From: Acidobacteriaceae bacterium
GTDB lineage: Bacteria > Acidobacteriota > Terriglobia > Terriglobales > Acidobacteriaceae
Length of the DNA: 10,064 bases
Assembly (NCBI GenBank): GCA_003140655.1
Contig: PLKR01000289.1
Coordinates: forward strand, 38,820 to 48,883
Reading direction: 5' to 3'
A program made the translations under genes and the position numbers. The notes under the pieces are model-generated. The model searched no databases. It worked only from the letters and a program-made list of their open reading frames with translations, and had not been told where the DNA came from. Positions 1 to 7,610 of this stretch are shown here, in pieces; positions within the stretch are counted from its first letter, which is position 1, and the number at the start of each line of letters is the position of its first letter.

Positions 1-32
1 TGGGGCAAGACATTTCACATAGAATAATACAT

Positions 33-61
33 GTTACATTTCAATCTCATGGATATATACT
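33..61 (+). promoter_or_regulatory. Possible sigma70-type promoter for the 2-oxoacid dehydrogenase operon
   Basis: GTTACA at 33-38 matches the -35 consensus at four of six positions. It is separated by 17 nt from TATACT at 56-61, which matches the -10 consensus at five of six. It would give a 5' leader of over 200 nt before the E1-alpha start. The flanking DNA is AT-rich compared with the following 200 nt, as expected for a promoter. This is a consensus match by eye only; AT-rich DNA gives such matches by chance. Confidence 0.3.
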
Positions 62-294
62 TCCCTGTGCACGGTTATGAGAGACGAGTCCGGGACGGAT
101 TTCCGAGGTGGAAGCTCCCTATGTTCGTTACGCTCTCGACGCCTGACGTTTAGAACCGGATTCTCCGTCATCCGATTGCGATTGGCGATCGGTCTGTCCA
201 AAATCGCCGTTCGCGAAAACTGCGCTGTCTTTCGAACCCGAGCGCGTATGGAGCAATACCAAACTAGCTCCTCGTGAAGGAAACTGATATCCAC
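62..294 (+). other. Long untranslated leader upstream of E1-alpha, no recognised gene
   Basis: This stretch holds no gene I can support. The short reading frames that cross it in both directions are rich in Arg and Ser and have no family character. It contains small self-complementary pieces, such as CGGATTTCCG near 97-106, but no riboswitch or attenuator fold that I recognise. If the 33-61 promoter is real, this is the transcribed 5' leader of the operon and could carry an operator for the IclR regulator. I could not pick out a convincing operator. Confidence 0.35.
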
Positions 295-1287
295 ATGAAG
301 ACAAAAGGACCGAAGCCCTCGGCTGAGATTGGCGTAGAGAAACTCACGGACATGTACGGCCAAATGGTGACGATTCGATTGTTTGAAGAACGGGTCGTGG
401 AACTCTACCGGCGTGCGCAGATTCCTGGGATTGCGCACGTCTCCATCGGGCAAGAGGCAGTTCCTGTAGGAATATGTAACGCTCTGCGGACAAATGATTA
501 CATCACCAGCACGCACAGAGGACACGCACATTGTTTGGCAAAAGGCGCCGATATTACCCAAATGTTTGCCGAGTTGTTCGGCAAGGTCACAGGGTACTGT
601 CGCGGAAAGGGCGGTTCGATGCATATCGCCAACCCAGCGACAGGCAATTTGGGCGCAAATGCCATTGTCGGCGGCAGCATACCTATTGCAACTGGCGCAG
701 CTCTCAGCGCCAAGCTGCGAAAAACTAATCAAGTGGCAGTTTGTTTCTTCGGAGACGGTGCCTTGAACCAGGGAGTGTTGTTGGAATCGATGAATTTTGC
801 TTCGATTTGGCGACTGCCCGTGATCTATGTCTGCGAAAACAATCAATATGGCGAATACACACCGACTAAACGAGTCACTGCTGGGGACATAGAGATGCGC
901 GGCAAGGCTCTCGATATTCGGACAGCTGTAGCCGATGGAATGGATGTTCTCGCCGTATACGACGCCGCATGCGAAGCCGTTGACCATGCGAAGTCTGGCA
1001 AAGGGCCCAGCTTCCTGGTAATGGAAACCTATCGTTTTATCGGACACGGGATGAGCGATGTAGATCGGGCTTATCGGACACGAGAAGAAGAGCAGGAGTG
1101 GCAACGAGCGCGCGATCCCATCGATCGACTGCGAACAACGTTGATAGAAGAGTGGCGCTTGAAACAGAGCGCCTTGGATGCAATTTCGTCAGGAGTGGCA
1201 AAACAGATCGACATTTCCGTGGAGGCGGCGCAGAAGGCTCCCTTACCAGCGGCGGAGGAGCTGATGAAACATGTCTATGCAGACTAA
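295..1287 (+). CDS. 2-oxoacid dehydrogenase E1 component, alpha subunit (pyruvate/acetoin type)
   Basis: This is the thiamine-diphosphate-dependent alpha subunit of an alpha2beta2 E1, which decarboxylates a 2-oxoacid and passes the acyl group to lipoyl-E2. The 330-residue product has the usual length for the family. It shows HRGH at 74-77, the GKGGSMH segment at 104-110, and the diphosphate-Mg motif starting GDG at 153-155 and ending in the Asn pair at 182-183. The loop GHGMSD (250-255) with YR at 260-261 matches the E1-alpha active-site loop. ATG 295 is chosen over an in-frame GTG at 274, because AAGGAA lies about 13 nt upstream of the ATG while the GTG has no ribosome binding site. The gene overlaps the E1-beta gene by 17 nt. 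The overall look is closer to acetoin or bacterial pyruvate dehydrogenase E1-alpha than to branched-chain E1, but the substrate is not decided. Confidence 0.95.
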   Translation: MKTKGPKPSAEIGVEKLTDMYGQMVTIRLFEERVVELYRRAQIPGIAHVSIGQEAVPVGICNALRTNDYITSTHRGHAHCLAKGADITQMFAELFGKVTGYCRGKGGSMHIANPATGNLGANAIVGGSIPIATGAALSAKLRKTNQVAVCFFGDGALNQGVLLESMNFASIWRLPVIYVCENNQYGEYTPTKRVTAGDIEMRGKALDIRTAVADGMDVLAVYDAACEAVDHAKSGKGPSFLVMETYRFIGHGMSDVDRAYRTREEEQEWQRARDPIDRLRTTLIEEWRLKQSALDAISSGVAKQIDISVEAAQKAPLPAAEELMKHVYAD

Positions 1288-2272
1288 CGGACGCGAGATC
1301 ACGATGTCGGAAGCAATTAACGAAGCCATCCGCGAAGAAATGGGGCGGGATGAAAACGTGGTTCTGTGGGGCGAAGACGTCGGCGCTGCTGGCGGAGTTT
1401 TCAAGGTCACCAAGGGCATTCTTGACAGATTTGGCCCCGAGCGCGTTTTTGACACTCCAATTTCCGAGGCCGGGATCGTTGGACTAGCTGTGGGTGCTGC
1501 GATGACCGGTCTTCGACCGGTCGTTGAAGTCATGTTTGGGGATTTTCTCACCTTGGCAATGGACCAACTGGTCAACCAGGCGGCCAAGATCCATTACATG
1601 TCGGGCGGGACGTTCAGGGTGCCAATGGTGGTGCGCACCACACTCGGTGCGGGGCGCCGCACTGCGGCGCAACACTCCCAGAGTCTTCATGCTTGGGTCG
1701 CCCATATTCCGGGACTAAAGGTAGTTTTGCCGTCTTCTCCGTATGATGCGAAAGGGCTCTTGAAGACTGCGATTAGGGACAATAATCCTGTGGTCTTCTT
1801 TGAAGACAAGATCAGTTATCAAAGAAAGGGACCTGTCCCTGATCCGGATCAGGACTACACAATTTCCTTTGGACAGGCAGATGTGAAACGGGAAGGTTCC
1901 GATCTTACGATCATAGCCACGTCCAGCATGGTTCACATGGCACTCACCGCAGCCTCCAAACTTTCAGAAGATGGAATTCAGGCCGAAGTCATTGACCCGA
2001 GAACACTGGTTCCCCTGGATAGTCAAACGCTAATAGATTCAGTGAAGAAGACGTCGCGTTGCATAGTTGTCGACCAGGGATATCAGAGTTTTGGTGTAAC
2101 CGCAGAGATCGCCGCACTCGTCGCGGAGCAGGCTTTCTATGCGCTGGATGTTCCCGTAAGACGGCTGGGCGCTGTCGACGTCCCGATTCCTTTCTCGCCT
2201 AGCCTCGAAGATCTGACGATTCCCACCGTGGAGTCGATTGTCGTTCTGGCCCATGAGATGGTCGCGGGATAA
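1271..2272 (+). CDS. 2-oxoacid dehydrogenase E1 component, beta subunit
   Basis: This is the partner of the alpha subunit in the E1 heterotetramer. The 333-residue product has the family's normal length and order: an N-terminal pyrimidine-binding domain and a C-terminal transketolase-C domain. GEDVG lies at 34-38. The conserved Glu that activates thiamine diphosphate is E66 in DTPISEAG. FGDFLTLAMDQ starts at 89, and QHSQS (134-138) carries the conserved active-site His135. ATG 1271 has GGAGGAG ending at 1260, an ideal spacing; an ATG at 1277 in the same frame is possible but less well placed. Its start lies within the end of the alpha gene, suggesting translational coupling and equal amounts of the two chains. 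The E2 start follows after 10 nt. Confidence 0.95.
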   Translation: MSMQTNGREITMSEAINEAIREEMGRDENVVLWGEDVGAAGGVFKVTKGILDRFGPERVFDTPISEAGIVGLAVGAAMTGLRPVVEVMFGDFLTLAMDQLVNQAAKIHYMSGGTFRVPMVVRTTLGAGRRTAAQHSQSLHAWVAHIPGLKVVLPSSPYDAKGLLKTAIRDNNPVVFFEDKISYQRKGPVPDPDQDYTISFGQADVKREGSDLTIIATSSMVHMALTAASKLSEDGIQAEVIDPRTLVPLDSQTLIDSVKKTSRCIVVDQGYQSFGVTAEIAALVAEQAFYALDVPVRRLGAVDVPIPFSPSLEDLTIPTVESIVVLAHEMVAG

Positions 2273-2282
2273 GAGGTGAATC

Positions 2283-3488
2283 TTGAGTACTGAGATCGTT
2301 ATGCCCGCTCTGGAGATGGCTCAAGATAGCGCCACGCTTGTTAGGTGGACGAAAAACGAGGGGGAGTATGTCACCAAGGGCGAAGTCCTTATGGAAGTTG
2401 AGACGGACAAGGCAACCATCGAGATTGAATCGACTGGCTCTGGTGTATTGTCGCGTGTGACTGCTCATGCCGGCGACCAGATTCCGGTCGGACAGGTTAT
2501 AGCTGTCCTGCTTGATGCTGACGGGCATTCGCCGACGCAGGCAGGACCAGTAGTCACAGCTTCGCAAGGCGGTTCCGAAGGGAAGAGTCAGAGTCCAGCC
2601 CCCGATTTGAGGACCAATTCGAAGGTCGTGAAAGCTCCAGAGCGAACGTCAGGACGAAAGCTAATTTCTCCAAAGGCACGTCGTCTGGCATCCGAGCACG
2701 GGTTGGATTTGAGCACTGTCCGACAGGGTTCGGGACAGGTGATCCGGGCTAGCGACATTTCCAGCATGCTGACGGCACGAGGCGGCGGCCTCGCATCGGT
2801 CGAATACGCCGCGGTACGTCTCAGAGGCAAGCGCAAGGTCATTGCCGACAGGACCCAGAAGAGCCATCAAACCGCGCCGCATATAGCTCTTAGGCTTTCC
2901 ATAGACATGAGCGAGGTACAAAAGCTGATAGAGCGTGAAAAAACCACTGTGAAGGGTGGAGGGAACCGCTCCCCCAATCTTACATCCATTTTGTTGAAAG
3001 CCGCGGCGGTGGCTCTGGCCAAGCATCCGGGGCTTAATGCGCACCTGGTGAATGATGAAGTCCGCCAATACAGTTGCATTCATCTCGGTGTTGCGGTAGC
3101 GCTAGACGATGGTGTCGTCGTGCCCGTCATCCGCGACGCCGGCAAAAAGCGGACTGTAGAGATTCATCAAGAATTGGAAGATCTGGTTGCGCGTGCACGT
3201 CGCGATCGGCTTAAGCCGGAGGAAATGACGGGAAGCACTTTTACCGTCACGAACCTGGGGATGTTTGGGGTCGAGAGTTTTTCAGCGATTCTAAATACTC
3301 CGGAAGTCGCCATCCTGTCCCTGGGCTGCACTGTAGATAAGGCAATCAAAACTCAGGGACAGGTTGATTTTCGGCCTTTTCTCGAAGCGACTATCAACGT
3401 GGATCATCGCGCGATCGACGGAGCTGTAGCGGCAAAATATCTTCAAACATTCAAGCATGTTCTGGAGTCCGCACAGGTGCTTCTCTGA
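2283..3488 (+). CDS. 2-oxoacid dehydrogenase E2 component, dihydrolipoyl acyltransferase
   Basis: This is the core acyltransferase of the complex, which moves the acyl group from its lipoyl arm to CoA. The 401-residue product has three parts in order. A single lipoyl domain spans about 2-78, with the modified lysine K43 in ETDKA. A peripheral-subunit-binding domain (about 127-162, SPKARRLASEHGLD) docks E1 or E3. The catalytic CAT domain (about 176-401) ends with DHRAIDG, giving catalytic His375 and Asp379. Linkers between domains are Ser/Gly/Pro-rich as usual. I chose the TTG at 2283 because AGAGGTGA (2272-2279) sits just upstream, and starting at the next ATG (2301) would trim the first strand of the lipoyl domain. 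The next gene lies about 19 nt downstream. No E3 gene follows. Confidence 0.95.
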   Translation: MSTEIVMPALEMAQDSATLVRWTKNEGEYVTKGEVLMEVETDKATIEIESTGSGVLSRVTAHAGDQIPVGQVIAVLLDADGHSPTQAGPVVTASQGGSEGKSQSPAPDLRTNSKVVKAPERTSGRKLISPKARRLASEHGLDLSTVRQGSGQVIRASDISSMLTARGGGLASVEYAAVRLRGKRKVIADRTQKSHQTAPHIALRLSIDMSEVQKLIEREKTTVKGGGNRSPNLTSILLKAAAVALAKHPGLNAHLVNDEVRQYSCIHLGVAVALDDGVVVPVIRDAGKKRTVEIHQELEDLVARARRDRLKPEEMTGSTFTVTNLGMFGVESFSAILNTPEVAILSLGCTVDKAIKTQGQVDFRPFLEATINVDHRAIDGAVAAKYLQTFKHVLESAQVLL

Positions 3489-3507
3489 CGGGAATATGAG
3501 GTCGACC

Positions 3508-4572
3508 ATGCCTGATGTTCTTATAAAGGCTCCAGCGCTAAGAACATTCGCTGCTGGAGTTTTGTCGGCCGCAGGGGCGAGTAAATCGAACGCGGATTGC
3601 GTCGCCGACCATTTGGTTTCCGCCAACCTATCCGGAGTGGACACGCATGGTGTGTGGCATCTTGCGGGCTACGTCTCTGCAATAGAAAGATCTGAGATTG
3701 TGGCAGATGCTTCGCCCGAGGTCATCCTTGAATCGCCATTGAGCGCAATGGTGTCGGGACGTTGGACCTTTGGCCAAGTGGCTGCGAGATACGCTGTGGA
3801 AAAAGGCATTGAGAAGGCGTTACAACACTCTATGAGCGTCGTAGGTCTCATACAATGCCACCACATTGGCAGGTTGGGAGAGTATGCCGAGATGGCAACT
3901 GCCAAAGAGGTGGTCGCGTTGATCTTCGGAGGCGGGTATGCCGAAGAAGCTCCGGTTGCCGTTCCCCACGGTGGCCTAAGGCGAACTCTGAGTACGAACC
4001 CAATTGCTATGGGCTTTCCGGCAGAGGCCGGGGATCGGATGGTTTTTGACTTTGCGACCACCGCAGCCTCGGGCGTCAAAGTGAAGCTTGCACAGCAAAA
4101 GGGGGAGCCACTTCCGCCTGCTTGGATTGTGGATAAAGCTGGGAACGCGAGCACCAACGCAGCAGATTTTTTTGACGGAGGCGGTTATCTGCCCTTTGGA
4201 GGACACAAGGGGTACGCCCTAATGCTAGGGGCAGAGTTTTTGGGACACATATTCACTGGATCCGACGCCTACGCTGAAAAGGGCCGCGGAGGACCTATTA
4301 TGAGCCATCAGGGCGTGACCATCGTCTTGTTCAGAGCTGATCTGTTCCAGCCACGGGAGGACTGCCTAAAGAGAGCGGAAGCATTGCTCCGCCGGGTAAG
4401 AACTGTCCCGCCAGCACCGGGGTTTACCGAGGTGCTCGCACCCGGCGACCCGGAGCGACGGACACGCGCGGTTCGCGAGAGTGAGGGAATTCCTATTCCA
4501 AATGAACTGTGGCAGGAACTCAGCGCTTTGGCCGAATCCATTGGTGTCCAAACACCTCGCGTAGCCACTTGA
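3508..4572 (+). CDS. Ldh2/MDH2-family NAD(P)-dependent 2-hydroxyacid dehydrogenase
   Basis: This family (malate, L-lactate, sulfolactate and ureidoglycolate dehydrogenases) oxidises or forms 2-hydroxyacids with NAD(P) and is unrelated to classical Rossmann LDH/MDH. The 354-residue product shows the family hallmarks: DTHG at 45-48, HHIGRLGEYAE at 118-128 (likely catalytic His region), TNPIAMGFP at 163-171 (nucleotide binding), and GGHKGYAL at 231-238. ATG 3508 is preferred because TGAGGT (3497-3502) lies 5 nt upstream. The reading frame is open further back, but that would run into the E2 gene and add residues unlike the family. The close spacing to E2 implies co-transcription. I infer that it supplies the complex with its 2-oxoacid. 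The exact substrate (lactate, malate, sulfolactate or other) cannot be told from sequence. Confidence 0.9.
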   Translation: MPDVLIKAPALRTFAAGVLSAAGASKSNADCVADHLVSANLSGVDTHGVWHLAGYVSAIERSEIVADASPEVILESPLSAMVSGRWTFGQVAARYAVEKGIEKALQHSMSVVGLIQCHHIGRLGEYAEMATAKEVVALIFGGGYAEEAPVAVPHGGLRRTLSTNPIAMGFPAEAGDRMVFDFATTAASGVKVKLAQQKGEPLPPAWIVDKAGNASTNAADFFDGGGYLPFGGHKGYALMLGAEFLGHIFTGSDAYAEKGRGGPIMSHQGVTIVLFRADLFQPREDCLKRAEALLRRVRTVPPAPGFTEVLAPGDPERRTRAVRESEGIPIPNELWQELSALAESIGVQTPRVAT

Positions 4573-4716
4573 AGTTGCCCGGCAGTTACAAGGTTTTGCG
4601 TCTGCGACGAGTTTAGAAGGAAGATGTGCCCGCATGGGCCGCGTAATGGCAGGAATCTGGGACTGAGTGTTCACCAAACAAAAAAGCGCAAATTCTCCTA
4701 CCCGAGTTGAACATAT
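4573..4716 (+). other. 144-nt gap between hydroxyacid dehydrogenase and SDR genes
   Basis: This is the only sizeable gap inside the + strand metabolic block. I see no convincing terminator. A short GCCC-GCAT-GGGC hairpin lies near 4628-4639, followed further on by the A-rich run AACAAAAAAGCG. It may carry an internal promoter for the SDR gene, but nothing matches a consensus well enough to call. Confidence 0.3.
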
Positions 4717-5550
4717 ATGTGCAAACGACTAGAAGGAAAAGTTGCCCTGGTAACAGGTTCGACTTCCGGTATTGGGCTTGCCACCGCAAATCTATTCTCG
4801 CAGGAAGGTGCCCGCGTCGTGGTGACTGGTCGTCGACGTAAGTTAGGTGAAGAGGCCGTTCGAGCAATCCAGAACACGGGCGGCGAGGCGAGTTATTTTG
4901 AGGCGGACTTTTCGGAGATGGCTGGTGTTCGTGGTGCTGTCCGCTTCACTCTCGACCGCTACGGACGCATCGACATCCTGGTCAACAACACAGTCTCTTG
5001 GGCGACAGCACGCGAAATGCCGGTCACGCGGTTACGAGAAGAAGACTGGGACCACTCGATTGCGGTCGGTTTGAAGGCGCCTTATGTGGCCTGCCAGGAA
5101 GCGATCCCTGCAATGTTGAAGCAAGGCGGTGGGTCGATCATTATGATGGGCTCGGTACGATCGTTCCTCGCCTTCTCTGAAGGCTTCGTATATGACATAG
5201 TCAAGGCTGGCTTAGCAAACATGGCCCGTCAATTGACCGTGGACTTCGGTCGGCAAGGAATTCGGGCGAATGTGCTGTGCCCAGGCTGGATCGTTACGGA
5301 TCCTGAGGGACTTAAGAAGGAACATCACGACCCGATTTACGATGTGAGAGCAAAGGTGATGCAACCGGTTGGGCGTGCAGGTCTTCCAATTGATGTTGCT
5401 CAAGCCGCTGTGTTTCTCGCGTCTAACGAATCCAGTTTCGTTGCGGGCGCTATGCTCGTTGTAGACGGTGGCCTGACGATACAAACCCCAGGAAGTTTTA
5501 TACCGCTTCTCGAGAAGTGCTATCGGCAAGAGTTTGGCAGATCCCAATGA
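4717..5550 (+). CDS. Classical short-chain dehydrogenase/reductase (SDR) with an altered active site
   Basis: This is an NAD(P)(H)-dependent oxidoreductase, a Rossmann-fold enzyme of 277 residues, slightly long for the classical SDR class. The cofactor motif TGSTSGIG is at 13-20. Catalytic Ser146 (MMGSVRS), Tyr159 and Lys163 (YDIVK) have the standard spacing, and PGWIVTDPEG begins at 189. Two family landmarks differ: the NNAG motif reads NNTV (90-93), and the tetrad Asn expected in the VNLK position is Gly118 (IAVGLKAPY). The C-terminal motif VVDGG is present. ATG 4717 is forced by an in-frame TGA at 4708-4710, and no strong ribosome binding site precedes it. It lies in the same direction as the upstream operon and convergent with the IclR gene. 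The substrate is unknown. Confidence 0.9.
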   Translation: MCKRLEGKVALVTGSTSGIGLATANLFSQEGARVVVTGRRRKLGEEAVRAIQNTGGEASYFEADFSEMAGVRGAVRFTLDRYGRIDILVNNTVSWATAREMPVTRLREEDWDHSIAVGLKAPYVACQEAIPAMLKQGGGSIIMMGSVRSFLAFSEGFVYDIVKAGLANMARQLTVDFGRQGIRANVLCPGWIVTDPEGLKKEHHDPIYDVRAKVMQPVGRAGLPIDVAQAAVFLASNESSFVAGAMLVVDGGLTIQTPGSFIPLLEKCYRQEFGRSQ

Positions 5551-5636
5551 TACTCATCTCCCAACATCTCCGCCGCGGTTTGGCAACGCAGGATTCAGCG
5601 CACCGCTCTACATCCAGGATGGCGAGTCTCCTCACC
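5551..5636. other. Convergent intergenic region between SDR and IclR genes
   Basis: These 86 nt separate the ends of two convergent genes. I see no hairpin followed by a T-run. CGCCGCGG (5571-5578) and its exact complement CCGCGGCG (5651-5658, inside the IclR 3' end) form a widely spaced 8-bp inverted repeat. It contains the self-complementary core CCGCGG, so chance is likely. Termination may be rho-dependent. Confidence 0.3.
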
Positions 5637-6515
5637 TCATCCCGCCTGTGCCGCGGCGAAGTCAGGGTTCTTAGCTCGTCGGTCGCCTTGACCCTTGTGA
5701 GTCGCTTTCTTGCTGGCCGGTACTTGATCTCCCTGAGACTCTCCGTAACCAAGGCGACCAGAAATTTTTTCTGCGGCCTTGAGCCCGATATCCTGGTAAA
5801 ACTTCAGGCGTTGAAGGGTAATACGTTGACTCGCTCCACCGATCGCAACAGCACCGACGACCGCCCCAGCGAAATTCCTCACTGGCATCGCAACACAACG
5901 AATGCCAAGGTACGTCTCTTCGTCGTCGACGGCGAACCCCTGTGTGCGGACCACGGACAAGTGTTTCTCCATCTCCGAAATGCTAGTAATTGTGTTCTGG
6001 GTAAATTTCGGCAAGCCATTCTCTCTAAGTATCCTTAACCGCTCCTCAACCGGTAGATACGCGAAGATCGCTTTGCCAGATGCGGTTGAATGGATCGGAA
6101 TGGGTTGTCCAATACCGCTGGAAATGTTTAGGCCCTGTGTGCCCTCTTCTATATGAAGGTAGGCAATGATGTCGCCAATCATGACAGCGAGGATCGCCAT
6201 CTCATTGGTCTCGCGCACTATTTCCTTGAGGACGGGGACTGCAGCGGCATAAAAATTCATTTTCCGAAGCCGTCTACCAGCGACCTGAATGACTTTCCAA
6301 GCAAGGGTGTACCTCTTTGTCGTCGGATCTTGCTCGACGTAATCGTGCTGCATCAAGAGCGACAAGGTGCGAAAAACGACGCTTTTGTCCGAGGCCAGTC
6401 GACGTCCCAACTCACTAACTCCCAAGCCGTCAGATTCGTTCGCCAAAATGTCCAAGATCCTCAGGCCCCGGTCGAGGGAGGTAATCATGAATTCGCTTCG
6501 TTTGGCCTTTGCCAT
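5637..6515 (-). CDS. IclR-family transcriptional regulator
   Basis: This is a DNA-binding regulator with an N-terminal winged helix-turn-helix (about 12-70, with SELGRRLASDKSVVFRTL as the helix-turn-helix part) and a C-terminal effector-binding domain (about 85-252). The effector domain shows HSTASGKA (142-149) and GFAVDDEE (193-200), both typical. From ATG 6515 it is 292 residues; a GAGG 9 nt upstream supports this start over a longer in-frame extension. Residues 256-292 form a basic, Ala/Lys-rich tail beyond the usual family end. IclR proteins often control catabolic genes for aromatic or small organic acids, repressing or activating in response to a metabolite. It points at the SDR and 2-oxoacid dehydrogenase operon, so control of that operon is plausible but inferred. 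Confidence 0.93.
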   Translation of the reverse strand: MAKAKRSEFMITSLDRGLRILDILANESDGLGVSELGRRLASDKSVVFRTLSLLMQHDYVEQDPTTKRYTLAWKVIQVAGRRLRKMNFYAAAVPVLKEIVRETNEMAILAVMIGDIIAYLHIEEGTQGLNISSGIGQPIPIHSTASGKAIFAYLPVEERLRILRENGLPKFTQNTITSISEMEKHLSVVRTQGFAVDDEETYLGIRCVAMPVRNFAGAVVGAVAIGGASQRITLQRLKFYQDIGLKAAEKISGRLGYGESQGDQVPASKKATHKGQGDRRAKNPDFAAAQAG

Positions 6516-6847
6516 AATTGAAAGCCTCAATTCCGCGAGCACGGTCGAACCGCTCAAGAATAAAGGCTAACCGGCCAACCACGCAACCTAATACCGATTC
6601 GGCGAGTCTGAGTGGCGTCCGAAGGTCGAACGTCGACAGGCGCGCACCTAGTTCTCGTCGCCTTGTAAATTGGGCCTCGGAGAGTTCTAGCTGGCCACGG
6701 CGTGAGTGGTGGTGCGGGGTTCGGTAGGGAGATGAGTGGGTGTCGCGGGCCGCCTTGAATGAGGAGCTTTCACCCGTCTGATGGTGATTGATTCTACGGT
6801 CCGACCCCTTCAGTTTCGTAGGCACGCGTTCCTGGATACGGCAAACC
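6516..6847. other. Intergenic region between IclR start and response-regulator end
   Basis: This stretch must hold the IclR promoter (- strand) and the end of the response-regulator transcript (- strand). I find no RNA gene and no convincing protein; the frames crossing it are Arg/Ser-rich and overlap the IclR start. GTCGA-ACG-TCGAC at 6625-6637 is a small perfect inverted repeat about 110 nt upstream of the IclR start and could be an operator. CGGT-TCG-ACCG around 6542-6552 is another small inverted repeat close to the start. No terminator hairpin with a T-run was seen after the response regulator. Confidence 0.3.
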
Positions 6848-7549
6848 TCAGGCCACAGTAGGCTCTGGCGTACCGTGGAGTTGCGGCGGCATCTGGATCT
6901 GGATGATGTTGTTCTTGATGGCGTACACGACCAGATCGCGGATGGAGTGGAGGCTAAGCTTCCGCATGATGTTGCTGCGATGTGTTTCCACGGTCTTGGT
7001 GCTCAAGTTCAGGAGTACGGCCACTTCCTTGGAACTTTTTCCTTCAGCGAGAAGCTGAGTGACTTCCCGTTCGCGCGCGGTGAGAGTCGGCAGGTCTGGC
7101 GGCTCATTCCGGGATGCGGCATGTCCCTTCTCCAGGAAGCCCGCCAATACCAGATCGTTGACTCGTGGGGTGAAAAACATTCGCTTGCTCTGCAAGGCTT
7201 CGACCGCGGCCACCAGATCGCGAGCGGCGTCGGATTTGAGCACGAAGCCGCGTGCCCCGGCATCGAGGGCCTCACGGATGACCTGATCGGAATCCGTGAT
7301 GGTCAGAACTATGACCTTGAACTGGGGGTCATGCTGCATCAACTGGCGTGTGGTGTCCAATCCGTTGAGGAATGGCATGCCTATGTCCACGATCACGACA
7401 TCCGGCTTCAACTGCTTGGCCATCTCCAGCGCCTCACGGCCATCGGATGCCTCTCCGCACACTTCCCATCCCTCGTGTCTCTGGAGAAGCGCGCACAACC
7501 CTCGGCGCACGATTTCGTGATCGTCGGCTAACAAGATACGAAGTTTCAT
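6848..7549 (-). CDS. NarL/FixJ-type response regulator (receiver + LuxR HTH)
   Basis: This is a two-component response regulator, phosphorylated by a sensor kinase and then binding DNA. Of 233 residues, 3-118 form the receiver: acidic pair Asp9-Asp10, phosphoacceptor Asp55 (VVIVDIGMP), switch Thr83 and Lys105. A LuxR-type helix-turn-helix spans about 156-200 (LTAREREV start, then KTVETHRSNIMRKL). ATG 7549 is chosen because GGAGG (7555-7559) lies 5 nt upstream and the receiver begins immediately. It ends with a short Pro-rich tail. The gene starts 61 nt after the stop of another receiver gene, so the two are probably co-transcribed. No histidine kinase is encoded nearby, so the partner kinase and the regulated genes are unknown. 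The receiver closely resembles that of its upstream neighbour (DAGARG and KS-AARDL segments). Confidence 0.95.
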   Translation of the reverse strand: MKLRILLADDHEIVRRGLCALLQRHEGWEVCGEASDGREALEMAKQLKPDVVIVDIGMPFLNGLDTTRQLMQHDPQFKVIVLTITDSDQVIREALDAGARGFVLKSDAARDLVAAVEALQSKRMFFTPRVNDLVLAGFLEKGHAASRNEPPDLPTLTAREREVTQLLAEGKSSKEVAVLLNLSTKTVETHRSNIMRKLSLHSIRDLVVYAIKNNIIQIQMPPQLHGTPEPTVA

Positions 7550-7610
7550 GACATCCTCCAGGTACAACCGCAAGAGATAGACAGCCTCGGACGTACTGAT
7601 GGCCAGGAAT

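Noticed and set aside
77..277. 66-codon + strand frame before the E1-alpha gene
   Set aside because: Arg/Ser-rich, no good ribosome binding site, overlaps the real gene's start region and resembles no family.
34..1104. Long open frame on the - strand, 356 codons
   Set aside because: It runs antisense across the E1-alpha gene, has no recognisable domain and is rich in Cys, His and Arg. It is a shadow of the coding strand.
4624..4710. 28-codon ATG frame in the gap before the SDR gene
   Set aside because: The AAGGA motif is only 2 nt from the ATG, too close to work well, and the peptide has no recognisable character.
6530..6560. tRNA T-arm-like GGTTCGACC on the - strand
   Set aside because: The flanking stem does not pair properly and no acceptor, D or anticodon arms are present.
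6430..6825. 131-codon - strand frame overlapping the IclR start
   Set aside because: It overlaps the IclR gene in another frame, is very Arg-rich and has no recognised motif.
6788..7531. 247-codon + strand frame
   Set aside because: It lies antisense over the NarL-type regulator, whose domains and ribosome binding site are clear.
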